NCBI GenBank assembly: GCA_963576725.1
Contig: OY755241.1
Coordinates: 3,223,562 to 3,287,561 of the forward strand
Source: Azorinus chamasolen
Lineage: Eukaryota; Mollusca; Bivalvia; Cardiida; Solecurtidae
Length of the DNA stretch: 64,000 nucleotides
Reading direction: 5' to 3'
Shown piece after piece: positions 33,573 to 45,446 of the stretch (positions within the stretch are counted from its first letter, which is position 1; each line of letters begins with the position of its first letter). The position numbers were made by a program, and so were the translations under genes. The notes beneath the pieces are model-generated. The model saw nothing but the letters and a program-made list of their open reading frames with translations, searched no databases and was not told the DNA's origin.

Positions 33573-34209
33573 AAAAATATCCATTAAGTCATGAATTACT
33601 GTATAAATATTTACGAAGGAAAGTAACTTGAGCTTGCTAATTTGATTCCTGCAATTTTCAAAATATCCTCCCGTCCTGAGTTATTCATTGTCTCCTTTGG
33701 ACACACCATTTCCAAAGTAGTCATTCATTTTGAAAGACTGAGCTCGGCTGTCTTTGTCCACTATGCCAATGGTTAACTGCCAAGACTAGTCAAGAAGGAA
33801 ACAATGTACAATTTAACCTGTAATAAGCAACCTTATATTGAACAAAAGCATCTTTAAGAAAAAGTGGTTGCTTAATACAGGGTAAAAAATATGCAGAAAG
33901 TTCCTGTAGGAACCATCTGCTCTGGGTCTACTCTGTTTGCTCTAGGCGTTAAAACGAGTACCAATACAGTAAAGTGTTAAGCAAACACCAAACAAGGCTG
34001 GAAGATACGCTTGTATTAAATTGGTCCTTCACTTTCAATCTGATCCATGCAAATCAAAAAACAACAGCACTCATCTGTTCGATTCTAGCTGCAAGCGTTA
34101 AAGTTAGCATAAACTTTTAAGGACAACACTATGACAACAACGCAGATGCAGGAGTTACGACAATAGCATGTTGTTTTTTTCTTTGAAAATAGACAAGCTA
34201 AAAATATAC
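33573..34209. other. Intronic or downstream spacer of the LRP-like gene
   Basis: It includes a MITE trace (AGGAACCATCTGCTCTGGGT near 33910) and a terminus-like ATAGACAAGCTAAAAATA near 34189. No further exon with EGF-type cysteines was recognised. Confidence 0.4.
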
Positions 34210-34411
34210 CTGATTCTCGTGGGCGAAACAAGGCTGGATGATACACTTTCATTGGTCCTTCAATTTCAATCTGATCTATACTGATAAACCTGGACGTGTT
34301 CCCTATGAAGTCAGCTTCCTTCCTGATCTTGTCCCCATCATGAACATACAACCCACTCCAGAATAAAAAGAAACTTGGATGTCTATCAGTTGAGTGGAAT
34401 GTTAAAATGTC
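34210..34411 (-). CDS. LRP-like YWTD propeller, exon 5 of those seen
   Basis: The acceptor CTTTTTACAG|GACATTTT and donor GAATCAG|GTATAT bound 202 bp. It enters in phase 0 and leaves in phase 1. It encodes blade 6 of the propeller: DILTFHSTDR, HPSFFLFW, the tetrad YVHD (residue about 228 of the joined 273) and DGDKIRK. The closing IEGPMKVYHPALFRP resembles the end-of-propeller 'PMDIKVYHPLRQP' segment of LRP proteins, which is normally followed by an EGF-like module. The next exon downstream was not found. The first acceptor I considered (TGATAG, 24 bp inside) breaks the phase, so the outer one is preferred. Confidence 0.8.
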
Positions 34412-35878
34412 CTGTAAAAAGATTATACCCCTATACTATACCCCTATTGATCCAGATCCTGTATTAGACACCTGATCAGGGTCTGCTCAGTTTGCTTATG
34501 AAATTGATTCAACAAATTCTGCCATGGTCAAAGTTTTTGTCGTCCTTTTCTAACTGCAATTTGAGCATTTTGAGAAAATCAAGCTTAAAATTTCAAATGT
34601 TTATAACTTATAACATGGACATAGAGTAAAGTGATAGTGAGAAACTCCTTTCTATTTTTTTGTTCATATGCCATTATACAAATTAAGCTAACAAGTATTC
34701 ATACATATATTATTTCTTACATGAATACTCATGGAGTAAGGGGTTAACCCTTCGTTTGCTATTCGCGTCAATATACCTACCTGTAAATAGTGAAGACCCA
34801 GATGAGACAGCTCCTGCAGGAGCTGTCTCATCAGGGTCTGCAATATTTACAAGTTGATTGTGCAACCAGTGCACTCCACGGCAGTGATTGCATAGAGAAG
34901 TACTTGTACACAGTGAAGATTTATGTAATTATACAACAGGGCATGGGTAAAGAAGAAGAAATGTATTTTAAAATTCAGCAAGAGAAGGGTTAACATAATG
35001 AAATGTAACTAGCAAACACGATAAATGTTGTGCTTTGAGAAGGCAGACTAACGCTACCACACATTTTATCAGGATCTACACTGTTTGACATTTATCTGCG
35101 GTATACTATTTACTCTGAATATTTGAACCACTTTGAGAATAAGCTGGACTAGAAAACTACAGACTCCGTCAGAGAGGGCTCTGTCATCAAGGACAGATAA
35201 CTCTAAACATAGTGATCTGATTCAACCCAAAAACTATAGGCTTCTTCCTCTGATGATAATAAGCATATGGCCTAAATATGAAAACAATATGTAAAGTAAT
35301 GTTTGAGTTATTGTGTCACATCAAAAGTGTTGACGGACTGACAGAAGGTGTGATTACTATAGGGCTCCTGCATTTTCAATGCAGGGTCCTAGAACACTTC
35401 ATGTTAAGCTTTTACCTCATACAAACGCATGTTCACATCTATGCAAACAGAGTAGACCCAGATCAGATGGCTCCTATAGGAGCTGTCTGATCAGAGTCTG
35501 CTCTGTTTTCCTATGAACTTATAATAGCTAGGCCCCAAATTTTATCAGGGTCTACACTGTTTGACAACATTAGCATCTACAGTATTATAGTGCTGTATTT
35601 ACACTAAATATTTGGACAGGTTTTGAGAATAAGCTGAATATGAAACAATTGTGAAAAAAAATTATACTCATAAATGTGTTTTAACACCTATGCAAATAAA
35701 GTAGACCCAGATCAGCTCTGTTTGTTCATGAAATATTATTTTCTACCAATATCAAACAAGCAGCAATCCTGTGTTTATATGATATTACTAAAATTCAGCT
35801 AATAAATATCCATGATGTCACTATTTCTCTCAAGTAAAGTGTTAAAGGTCAAAGAATGACATGAAACAATATCCTAAC
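34412..35878. other. Intron of the LRP-like gene, MITE-filled
   Basis: Besides the type B MITE listed separately, it holds a-arm MITE centres at 35409-35520 (CAGATCAGATGGCTCCTATA) and 35690-35730, and several c-arm traces. No coding signal. Confidence 0.6.
34744..34993 (-). mobile_element. MITE type B, complete, TTAA flanks
   Basis: TTAACCCTTCGTTTGCTATT at the left and AAGAGAAGGGTTAA at the right. The hairpin is GATGAGACAGCTCCTGCAGG with its inverse. Orientation is opposite to 6082-6323. The small ORF inside recurs in every inverted copy and is a repeat translation. Confidence 0.8.
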
Positions 35879-36098
35879 CTTTTTGTCTCTACTTTCTAGG
35901 TAGATCATCTGCACCACAAACAGATCATCGCTGTGAGGGTTACATAACCAAAAGAGTGCTCTGGTAGATGTGTCCAGAACCAGACCAGTGGGGTGATTGA
36001 TTCCTTGTACCAGTGCACTAGTCAACGAGCCATCAGTTCCAGATTGGTATATGCCCCCGCCTAATACCATCTCACCCCAGGCAGACCAAAACATAGTT
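35879..36098 (-). CDS. LRP-like YWTD propeller, exon 4 of those seen
   Basis: The acceptor CCTGTTACAG|AACTATG and donor GACAAAAAG|GTTAGG bound 220 bp, with phase 2 in and phase 0 out. The first base completes the Arg codon begun in the previous exon. It carries blades 4 and 5. The tetrads are FWSA (about residue 136) and FWLC (about 182). Between them are GIYQSGTDGS and NHPTGLVLD, the classic 'I..A.LDGS...HP.GLALD' pattern of LDL-receptor class B repeats. The tetrads have drifted from YWTD, but the blade spacing (42-47 residues) is conserved. Such propellers fold in the extracellular or endosomal lumen and assist ligand release in LDLR-family receptors. Confidence 0.88.
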
Positions 36099-36189
36099 CT
36101 GTAACAGGACAAAAATTTTCATTATCTTTTCCCCTAAACCATTCACAAAACAACAGGTAAATGCTGTATTCAAGTATTAAAATCATGAC

Positions 36190-36294
36190 TTCTCTACTGA
36201 ACCCTATGTTGGGACCACTCTTTAGAATCTCATAGAGACAATTCTAAAGAGTGGTCACAACATAGAGTTTGGTTGGTGGAGAAACAATGCATTT
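36190..36294. mobile_element. Fold-back element F1, copy 1
   Basis: CCTATGTTGGGACCACTCTT and its inverse AAGAGTGGTCACAACATAG flank a short loop, with TCTCTACTGAACC/GGTTGGTGGAGAAA outside. Copies: 51536, 54098, 60052 and 62040. Confidence 0.7.
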
Positions 36295-36527
36295 TTTCTT
36301 GAGAATTGTTTAATTTATGTGTCTTGTATAACAAACACACATTTTTTTGTCGCCAACAAGATTGAGTGGTTCTATGCATGTTATTTATTGTAATTCTATT
36401 GTGTATAAATTATATTCAAACATGTACGGAAGTGAGACATAAATAAAACTATTGTCTGTCTGTCTCGTTATCCAGGTCATATATTCCAGGTTCTGATCAA
36501 CTTGCTCCTGTTAGGGTGGGAAGCCTT

Positions 36528-37085
36528 ATTTAGAGTGGGGAGTATTAACTGGAGTGGGGAGCATAATTATAGTAGGGAGCATTAAATAGAGCGGGGAGCA
36601 TTGATTGGTGTGGGAGTATTAATTAAAATGGGGAGCATTAATTAGCGTGCGCAGCATTAATTAGAGAGGGGAGTATTAAGAGTCGGGAGCTTTATTTATG
36701 GTGGGGAGCATTAATTAGAGTGGGAAGCATTAGACTGGAGAGGGTTAATTAGAGTGAGGAACATTTATTAGAGTGAGGAACGATGATTAGATAGTGGAGC
36801 ATTTATAAGAGTGGAGAGCATTAATTAGAGTGGGGATCATTTATTAGAGTGGAGAGCATTAATTAGAGTGGGGATCATTTATTAGAGTGGAGAGCATTAA
36901 TTAGGGTGGGGATCATTTATGAGAGTGTAGAGCATTAATTAGGGTGGGGAGCATTTATAAGAGTGGAGAGCATTAATTAGAGTGGGGATCATTTATTAGA
37001 GTGGAGAGCATTAATTAGAGTGGGGATCATTTATGAGAGTGGAGAGCATCAATTAGAGTGGAAAGCATCTTTTAGAGGGGGAGTG
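36528..37085 (+). repeat. GAGTGGGGAGCATTAATTA minisatellite
   Basis: A tandem array of about 19-bp units, partly organised as 38-bp pairs (GGGGATCATTTATTAGAGT + GGAGAGCATTAATTAGAGT). It lies in the intron between exons 3 and 4 of the LRP-like gene. Confidence 0.9.
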
Positions 37086-37833
37086 GTATGTAAGACAGGT
37101 GGCAGCTTAATGCAGAGTTAACCCTTTCCCTGTTCTATATTTATTCAAAATTTCAATACCTACAGGATATCCATGGACAAAATACAGTGAAGCTCACTTA
37201 TACCAAACTTAGATATAATGAAAGACCGGATAATACAAAAGAATTTATTTTCCCCGATTTTTTTCTTCTTTGTTTCTATTTATTCATGTATGCCTGCTTC
37301 ATATAAAATAGTTATAACAAAAAAATCGGCTAATAAAATCAGTTATAACGAAAAATCGGCTAAGACAAATTTACTTCCTTGTCTGAAGAACGAAATTTCT
37401 ATGAAAAATAGTTTGGTTAATACAAAGTCAACTGAATGTTACAGTTTGACACCTACCGCGATAAAGAACCACGAGTAGCAAACACATTTCCGGCTATTGC
37501 CCTGGGTATCAAACAACATAATGAACGTAATTGGCCAAATCGTACTACATGTACATATATCCCAATCTTTGTTAATGGTCCGATTTTCTGTCGATGTCGC
37601 ACCATTGCATCATTCCCACAAAAGAAAATGAATATTGGGCATACAATATACGTTTAGGGCACCATGCAGAGCATAAAAATGCTGCTGAGTCCGAAAGCAA
37701 AAGGGGAGGATCTGATGCAAGAATGGTATCCCGCTTTATTTGACAATAACGTGATTGAAACCAGTTACAGTCGTAATCGATTAGTAACCATGCATCTGAT
37801 TGGATGATGTTTCTCATTTTCTATCATATATAT

Positions 37834-37980
37834 AGAGAATATTTGGTTCCTAGCTTTGAATGAGAAATGTCATCTGGCAAGGCGGATGAATATATCAGGT
37901 GAGCCGAAGGCGAACCTGATATATTCAGAAGCCGAGCCAGATAACATTTCTCATTCAAAGCTAGTAACCAAATATTCTAT
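37834..37980. mobile_element. Fold-back MITE inside the pogo-like element
   Basis: GAATATTTGGTTCCTAGC and its inverse GCTAGTAACCAAATATTC form the outer arms. CTTTGAATGAGAAATG and GAATATATCAGGT/ACCTGATATATTC extend the pairing inward. Nearly the whole element folds. Confidence 0.8.
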
Positions 37981-38280
37981 TTATCCTTGTCACGACAGCA
38001 AAATATAATTATTATTATTTTGTACCGAATGTACCACAAAATACACCGCAACGTATACCCGACTCTACTGGCTCTAGACTGTTGATGACGTCACTATAAA
38101 GGCGTTATTACGTCACTGGAATTCCAAAAAGTCACATTGCTTTAAAAATGCTCAAAACAAAACCGTTGCCCCGGTTGGTTATGTGAGAAAAAGAACCTGT
38201 CACTCGACGATATCTAGACGATTTATGATTCTTGATGTGGATTTATCTAAACACGGTAATTTCGTGACAAACAACTAGAT

Positions 38281-38322
38281 CTAGTCTAGATCTAGATCTA
38301 CTAGATCTAGTCTAGGCCTAAG
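38281..38322. repeat. CTAGATCT palindromic cluster
   Basis: Overlapping CTAGATCTAG/AGATCTAGAC words produce nested dyads. The flanking 37981-38280 and 38323-38810 are unclassified interior of the pogo-like element. Confidence 0.6.
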
Positions 38323-38810
38323 AATATAAGTTTGGGAGAATGAAGTGAAAGAATTAGATCTATTTAGTTTAATGGGTATCGATTGAAATCAACAAATTCG
38401 CTTTGTTAAACTTTTTTATTCAGTACTCGGTAGACGTAAATTTGTGTATTCACGAAATAAGCATCTCGGTAAAAAAGTAGTTTCTGCTACAGGTCATGTG
38501 ACCAACTGACATAATAACAAAAAGTTTATCAGGCACCTTGTTATCCGTCAGGAAAATAGGCACGTGACAGGATAATTTGATTTTTGCCAATAGAATTGTT
38601 TGTTAGATAATGTTGAAACTTCATATTTTGCATTGAAGCAGTCACAGATAACTATTCTAAGATAGTTTTCAGACAACTTGCACAGAAATTGGCATTATCT
38701 GATGGTGGGACCAATACGCCCTGTAACGACACCACGGTCACTTGGCAGAACACTAATGGTCATATGATGTGATAAATAAACACATATCATAGATTGGTAA
38801 ACTAGAAAAT

Positions 38811-38983
38811 TGTGTCTGTAAGACACAGCGATGCCCCCGTGGTGGTGTGCTTGCCTAGCACTTATAACACATACAACACTTGAAAAAACTGTGACAACCA
38901 ACTGCACGTAAAAGCGTGACAGACAAATGGACAGACATATGCAAGACATAATGCCCCCTAACAATCATCAATGGGGGCATAAA
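38811..38983 (+). mobile_element. Short element with ATGCCCCC/GGGGGCAT ends
   Basis: TGTGTCTGTAAGACACA and ATGCCCCCGTGG near the left, a GACAGACAAATGGACAGACA tract, then ATGCCCCCTAAC...GGGGGCATAAAAAT at the right. It has the same terminal logic as family V but almost no core. Confidence 0.6.
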
Positions 38984-39814
38984 AATGATAAAAGGTATAC
39001 GAATCACTAGGAATGTAGCTTAAATGAAAAAAATAACTTACATGCACACGAGATATTCTCTTCACTAGACTAACTATAGATTTAGCCTAGTCAGCCTAGT
39101 TTTGCACTGAAGTATTGAAATAGGGAAGGGTCAACTCATTTCAAAAATGTTGTCAAACATGTACAATTGTACATGTACTTGATATGATTGACGTGAATTC
39201 GTTTTTCCTTTACATTTCATATGAGACATGCTATGAAATTACCAAGCACATGATAAAGCCAACTGCATGCATGTAGACTTTGGTCAGCAGCTACATTATA
39301 GTGTGGCATCTGATCTGTCATCAGGATAAGAATCTATATGACTTAGGGTAAACTATAACGAAATTCGCTATATCCAAACATTTATAACAAAATTTTGTCT
39401 TATTGATATAACAAAGTTTGGATATAGCAAAATAAATATTAAGGTCTCCAGGATTTCGTTATTAGTTAGCTTCACTGTAGTAATAACAAAATATGTAAGG
39501 TGGAACATTATAGCCATTTTAGAAGGCAGAGAAACAGAACAATCAAATTCCACAAGCAAACAGAGCAGACCCTGATCAGACAGCTCCTACAGGAGCCGTC
39601 TGATCTGGGTCTACTCTGCTTGCAAATGCATTAAAAGGCATTTATATGAAGGAAAGGGTTAACCCCGCACAACAGTACACTGGACTGTGTTGTATCCTAG
39701 ATCTCCCAATAGCAACATTCAGCTTGGCTTTAGGGTCAAGTTCGTCCCATCATAAATTCCATAGTTCGTTTAAGTTAATCTTTAGCCTGCTATGGGCGGA
39801 TGAGTGAATACCTA

Positions 39815-39900
39815 TGCAAACAGTTTGGATCCAGATGAGACGCCGAGTAACTCGGCAAACTGACACCCTGATTGTATTTCGCTCAGCAGGCTAAAGGTTA
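39815..39900. mobile_element. Type D hairpin fragment
   Basis: ATGCAAACAGTTTGGATCCA and GATGAGACGCCGAGTAACTCGG. The right half is degraded. Confidence 0.5.
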
Positions 39901-39907
39901 ACCTTTA

Positions 39908-40162
39908 TTAACCCTTCTCTTGCTGAATTCTAAAATACTATTCTCCTTCTAATTTTAACCATGCCCTGTTGTATAATTACATATATCTTCACTATATACA
40001 CGTAAATCGCTGTGAAATCACTGCTGTGGAGTGCACTGGTTGCACAATCAACTTGTAAAAATGTGCAGACCCTGATGAGACAGCTCCTGAAGGAGTTGTC
40101 TCATCTGGGTCTTCACTATTTACAGGTAGGTATATTGACGTGAATAGTAAGCGAAGGGTTAA
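39908..40162 (+). mobile_element. MITE type B, complete, TTAA flanks
   Basis: TTAACCCTTCTCTTGCTGAA to GTAAGCGAAGGGTTAA. The centre is GATGAGACAGCTCCTGAAGG with its inverse. Confidence 0.8.
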
Positions 40163-40252
40163 CACTTCAGATTTTCATTTTACTTCCTTCTAACAGTGTG
40201 TCAGTCTGTGTCCTGGCATACTGGGATTGATGATAGATCTTTAAAGATGATA

Positions 40253-40508
40253 GATAACCCTTTACTCCATTAAAATACCCAATGCCTTTTTATGCTTTTA
40301 CAAACAGAGTAGACCCAGATCAGAAGGCTTCTATAGGAGCAATCTCATCTGAGTCTGCTGTGTCTGCTTATGATTATAATATAGATATGATTCTACAGTT
40401 TCTACCGGTGACAAAAATTAAAGTGTGCATGTGTATTATAACAATTAATCTAATTAATATTCATATGTCATTATTTCTTACATGAATATTCATGGCGTAA
40501 AGGATTAA
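40253..40508 (-). mobile_element. TTAA MITE, arms d-like and c
   Basis: AACCCTTTACTCCATTAAAA, ACAGAGTAGACCCAGATCAG, then the c arm in inverse orientation and GGCGTAAAGGATTAA. Confidence 0.6.
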
Positions 40509-40599
40509 CAAATCAAATGAGTATAACAGTGAAAACTTTTGCAAATGAAATTCATATTCCGCTGTATCCCAGTATGTTAACACTGTTCTCCCTATAAAT

Positions 40600-40900
40600 G
40601 TTAGAATATTTACACCTTTGCAAATAGAGTAGACCCAGACTGCCCCTGTAGGAATATTTTCAGCGTAAATGGATAATCTTTGTTACGCAAAAATTACTTT
40701 CTCTTACACTTTGTATTAATATTAACCTTTTCTTTCCTATAAACATCTTTTCATGCCAAAGCAAACAGAGTAGAGCCAGATCGGACAGCTATTACAAGAG
40801 TCGTCTGATCAGGGTCTGCTGTTTTGTTACGGTATAATACAGATCTGATTCTACAGCTTCTACCTGAGCCAAAAATGTCCATTGTTCACATGCTATATTC
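40600..40900. mobile_element. MITE fragments
   Basis: Two truncated a-arm copies (CAAATAGAGTAGACCCAGAC near 40621; TCTTTTCATGCCAAAGCAAACAG near 40747) with a centre GATCGGACAGCTATTACAAG. Confidence 0.5.
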
Positions 40901-40904
40901 AACA

Positions 40905-41147
40905 GGGAATATTAAAAGGTTTATTCCAATTTTCAATACTTACTGAATACTCATGGAAAAGTAGTTATAATGGAAACATGGAAGGTGGAACATTGCAGCC
41001 ATTATAGAAAGGAAAGAAACAGATCTATCAAATTTCATTTGCAAACAGAGCAGACCATGATAAGAAGGCTCCTCTAGGAGCCGTCTGATCTGGGTCTTCT
41101 CTGTTTGCAAATGCGTGAAAGCACGTTTATATGAGGGAAAGGGTTAA
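40905..41147 (+). mobile_element. TTAA MITE, arms b and a
   Basis: A b arm (ATACTCATGGAAAAGTAGTT), centre GATAAGAAGGCTCCTCTAGG with its inverse, and the right end GAGGGAAAGGGTTAA. Confidence 0.65.
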
Positions 41148-41223
41148 ACTTATGCAAACAGTTTAGACACTGAGTAAATTGGACTAAACAGTGTTTGACA
41201 TTAAACTAATGTGAAAAGAAACT

Positions 41224-41986
41224 AGACTACTGTCGAGGAAGGACCCCACCCGCAAATTGGGAGGTTATTGCATACAGCTGCATACTGTAAGCCTGATTTC
41301 CCTAATGCAGAACTGCAGCAGCATAATTAAATATGCATGTAATTTGCTTAACTGGGTACTCTTGCTAGGTACTTGAATAATAAGCATAATTATATATAGT
41401 GAGCAAGTTTGATAGAAATCAGACCAATCTTTCAGAAGATATGTCACAGAAACAATCAGCCAATCAGATTGTTTGGCAATACCCATGCAACGTACTTGGT
41501 TATCAAATATCAAGTTGGTGAAAATTGGACTATTACTTCAGGAGATATTGCACAGAAACAAATCTGCTAATCAGATTGCAGCAGCATAAGTGAAAATGCC
41601 TGTAGTTTTAAAACAACCGTGTGGATTTTGTCGAACACAGAACCCATGTGAAGTATTTGAATATCAAGTACACAGAGCAAGTTTGGTGAAATTTGGACCA
41701 TTCCTTTAGGAGATATTGCGCGGAAACCAATCAGCTAATCAGATTGCAGTAGCCAAAGTGAATATGCCCATAATTTTTCAAAAAATGTGCATAAATTGCT
41801 GAACATATAGCCCATGCAAGGTACTTGGATATCAAGTACACTGAGCAAGTTTGGTAAAAATTGGACCATTCCTGGAGGAGATATTGTGCGGAAACCAAAA
41901 ATGGACAGACAGATGGCCAAACAGACAGATGGATGGACGGACAAGCTGATTACTATAGGGCACCCACATTTCGATTTGGGGCCCTA
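41224..41986 (+). mobile_element. Tandem-core element with GGGCACCC/GGGGCCC end
   Basis: About four units of 150-165 bp share GAGCAAGTTTGGTGAAAATT and AGGAGATATTGCGCGGAAAC. A GGACAGACAGATGGCC tract (about 41903) and a CACCCACATTTCGATTTGGG-type hairpin end follow. The ORFs here are translations of the units. Confidence 0.65.
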
Positions 41987-42054
41987 ATGAAGGAAATATT
42001 TCAGAATATCAGCAGACGACAAATTCTGCAGACAACAATTTCTTTGTATGCAAA

Positions 42055-42735
42055 GAGTTAACTGTTTACCTAATGAATATTTATGTACACAAATAAAGAT
42101 TTTTTGAATATTAATTAGCTGAATTTATGGATACAACTGAATTTATGTATACAGGTACTCTTGGCCATATAAGAGACTGCAATTGGATCTATATACACTA
42201 GAACCTTTCTTAAGCCACCATAAAATATGCTTATTTAAGGGCCTATAAGGCAGACCTGTGGTAGTTTATTGCAGGTCAAAAGCAATGCAAAAGCTCCTAT
42301 AGGAGCTTTTTGCATTACTTTTCCTGTGCATTAAGCAACTACCTGCTTTTTTAAAACTCCTATTTTCAATAAATGATCAATCACTTTAGATAGGTGCTAC
42401 TGAAATACTACAAGCTAGTAGGACAGACACTGATCAGACAGCTCCTACTGGAGCTACCTGATTCAACTCTACTGTGTTTGTATATGGGTCTAAGTTTGAT
42501 ATAGAGATTCTCTTCCTACTCCATAAATATGCTTTTTAACGCCTTTGAAAAAAGAGTAAATCCAGATAAGATGGCTCTGTTTGCTTATGAAATAACATAA
42601 ATCTGATTCTACAGTTTCTGCCATAGCTAAATAGTCCTGTGTACATATTGAGGTCTTGGTGCAAAACTGGTGCAACGCCTTCACTTTGTGAAGGAGTTAC
42701 AATTGTTTTGCACTAAATCCTCGATATGCCATGAT
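42055..42735. mobile_element. MITE fragments with AAAGCTCCTATAGGAGCTTT hairpin
   Basis: The hairpin at 42265-42340 (GCAATGCAAAAGCTCC and inverse, then CTGTGCATTAAGC) is a centre of the 31872-32115 kind. 42420-42600 holds ordinary GATCAGACAGCTCC remnants. Confidence 0.5.
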
Positions 42736-45065
42736 AAAACTGCAGCTAAATAGCATACCTTATGTCATTTCTAACATGAATATTGGTGGAACAAGAAATA
42801 TCTTTTAAGAAAGATATTCAGCGGCATTCAAATATTGACATAATGTACAAAACAATAATGATATTAAATCTCTGCCATATTAATTGCAATCTTTGGAGAT
42901 TATGTTAGTACAGGGAACTAGATCTATGAAGGGTTGCTTGTTATTATACTAGTAGAGAGGCATGCAATGGAAATGACCTGGATTAGAAGAAGCAATTATT
43001 GAAAATTTTCAATTCACTTTCAAGAAAATCACTATTAAAATGTACAATGTCAATTAAAACTATCTGAAGTTAGTTCTTCATTTTACCTATTATAAAAATG
43101 TACATGAACTCGTGTATATTTATATTGCTATGAAGATGACAAATTGAATACACTTTAAAGCATATAGAATTTAGTTTTTGTTTATGCAGAGTCTGTAATT
43201 ACTTAAAGAACGGTATTTATCTAGCCTAGATCAACGCATTAATTGGCTTGTGTGCATCATCATTAGTGACAACATAACTAAGTCTACATGTATTTTTACA
43301 ACAATATAATGTTAGCAACCTCAACCTCCTTCCACGATCCAAAGCCCCAGGTGATAGAGACGTAGCAACAGCTTTCAGTTAGTAGCTATATATTACAAAG
43401 AGGGAACAACCAGAGGCTTGGTGCTGTGGTCGGGAGTAGTAATTAATACTATTAATGCCACTACTCTAATATACTAAACAACCTTTCTTCTTTATTTCCT
43501 ATGGCATTGCCTTATGAATTATGGTAGTTTTGGCAAACTACCTGTTCGTCAAAGTAGACAAGATGATCAAATGTGGTATTAAATTGATAGCAAAATGATA
43601 AGAAAAAGTTGGAAAGTTTAATAGTGGTTTTGGCAAACTGGTAATAATGCTCAGCAATCACAACCATGAGGTGATAAGTACGATAATGAGTTAGGAACTG
43701 ATATAAAGTATGGAACCAGTTTGTTGGTATTTTAAAAAAAATAAATTATTTATTAATAATAATTATATCAATTTTTATTTGTGAGAATGTATTATACTTA
43801 TATTTTAATGGCTTCTGTATTCTTTGCGTAAGCAAATTTAATTAACACAAAGTTATAGATGTATTCTCACGTCGGAAGCATGCTACTCTTGCCGACCTGA
43901 CAACCGCCATTCCGCATGGCAGTCTAGTACAAGTTATTGACGTGTAAGCGATTAGGTAATCACACCTATAACTTCGAAAGCAACTCCGAGTGGTCAGTTT
44001 GATCAGCATAGCGGGAAATGGCCGAAATGTCAGCTGCAAATGAATGACTCACTAGAGAGAGAGAGAGAGTGTTAGATCTAAACATTTCCCTTCTAGAATT
44101 GCTATCTTATGCCAAATATCAGAAATTTTATTTTCAAAACATTGTTTCCATGTAAAGAATACTGCAGTCTGTAACGCTTTCATTTATACTATTATTAAAG
44201 AGATTTTATTTATACCTTTTTATTCTCAATTCAGTATATGATTTAGTAGTGATTTCAAATTCATGGATCTGTTTACATTTGTAATGAACAAATAGTTTAC
44301 TACATTCAGACAAATAAATTTATAAAACTGTATTTGAAGATAATTAATACTTATCCTGTTGTTTATACTTTGTCTACATATTGTTTCTTACTACATTATA
44401 CTCATATATTTCATACTGTTGAAGTTTATTACTTCTTGTTATATTATAATCAGTTATTATTAACAACAATTTTTAAATTTTCACTATCATAAAATTTTGT
44501 TTGCCTATATTCTTTAAATCCCAATTTAATACAAGTTTCGCTTTGTAATCATCATCAGTACACCAGTACTTTGATTTTATTGGAATTCCCAGTACATCAA
44601 TGTAATTACTTAAAGAACAGAACTTTCGACAGTCAACATTCTTCCATGCTAAACATCTGCGTAAATAATCACTTTCTATATTATATGCCGATTTGACTGA
44701 GCTCTGAGAAGTGTATAGAAACTGTCTGTATAACAGAATGCCTTACATTTGGTTAATATGGATCGACTGCATCGATTTCAATTTGCGAGGCCTAGCAGCT
44801 AATTATCATAAAATACGGTGTTATGAAATAACTACTAGGTCATTAGAATATCGACACGTTAGCAGACTGCGTATCTGGATTGTACATAGTTTTGCCACAT
44901 GTAGAGGCATTATAAAAAGGCTGTATGCCAGTCTAGGTATTAACTAATGAAAATACAGTTTACTACAAAATACTAGTAGATCATATGCAAATTACAATGC
45001 AACATAGTATCTGATTGGTGGAAAACTAAAACAAAAGTGAAAATAGACAGCTAGCCACTGAAAAA
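42736..45065. other. Least repetitive stretch, no gene seen
   Basis: Long intronic segment of the LRP-like gene. No MITE hairpins, no splice-bounded coding segment and no RNA gene recognised. Only a short GAGAGAGAGAGAG run near 44055. It could hold regulatory sequence, but nothing in it shows this directly. Confidence 0.5.
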
Positions 45066-45445
45066 AGGGTTAACCCATTCCCTCACACTGACGCCTATTT
45101 TTGAAACCATTGTCAATAGAAGCAAATGCTCCATTTATTGCATTGGTTACACAATTAATAGCCGTGTGTGGCGCCAACACTCGTCTGATTTGGTGCTTGT
45201 CCAGCTAAATTTTAAAACAAGAGGGCCAGAATGGCCCTGACATCGCTCACCAGACAATCAGGAGAGAATATTTTCAAAGATTTCACTATATGTTTCTATA
45301 GTAAACTAGCCGGCCCTGGGGTGGGGCAAATTTTAATTCAGAAAGAATAAATTAATCTATACTTATGTTCAAAATTTCAGATATTTTCATTACATCTTCA
45401 TGAGTTCATATTATTATTCATATCTTATCTTAAGATTGATGTACT
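45066..45445. mobile_element. Type C fragment followed by family I' 5' fragment
   Basis: TTAACCCATTCCCTCACACT with a decayed CAAATGCTCC centre (45070-45165). Then CAAGAGGGCCAGAATGGCCC and CGCTCACCAGACAATC (from 45222) after an AAAA flank, cut after one unit. Confidence 0.55.
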
Positions 45446-45446
45446 T

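Larger units (their letters stand above)
37185..39477. mobile_element. 2,293-bp pogo/Tigger-like element with TA duplication
   Basis: CAGTGAAGCTCACTTATACC at the left and GTTAGCTTCACTG at the right form the inverted ends. TA at 37183-37184 and 39478-39479 is the target duplication, and removing the element plus one TA restores the MITE arm. This is the Tc1/mariner-pogo signature. The interior has no recognisable DDE transposase. The frames at 37218-37657 lack motifs. It carries smaller insertions (37834-37980 and 38811-38983). Confidence 0.8.
37117..39661 (+). mobile_element. TTAA MITE (arms b and a) split by a pogo-like element
   Basis: TTAACCCTTTCCCTGTTCTA at the left. The b arm breaks off at GGACAAAATA (37184) and resumes GTAATAACAAAATATG (39480). 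The hairpin GATCAGACAGCTCCTACAGG and GGAAAGGGTTAA close it. Confidence 0.85.

Noticed and set aside
34208..34387. Exon 5 acceptor at the inner TGATAG
   Set aside because: It gives the wrong phase relative to exon 4; CTTTTTACAG upstream fits in phase 0 and adds DILTFHSTDR.
34790..34993. Small ORF beginning MKTQMRQLLQELS that recurs at several loci
   Set aside because: It lies entirely in type B MITEs and varies with them; no evidence of selection as protein.
37218..37657. Transposase of the pogo-like element
   Set aside because: The two frames show no helix-turn-helix or DDE pattern that I can see.
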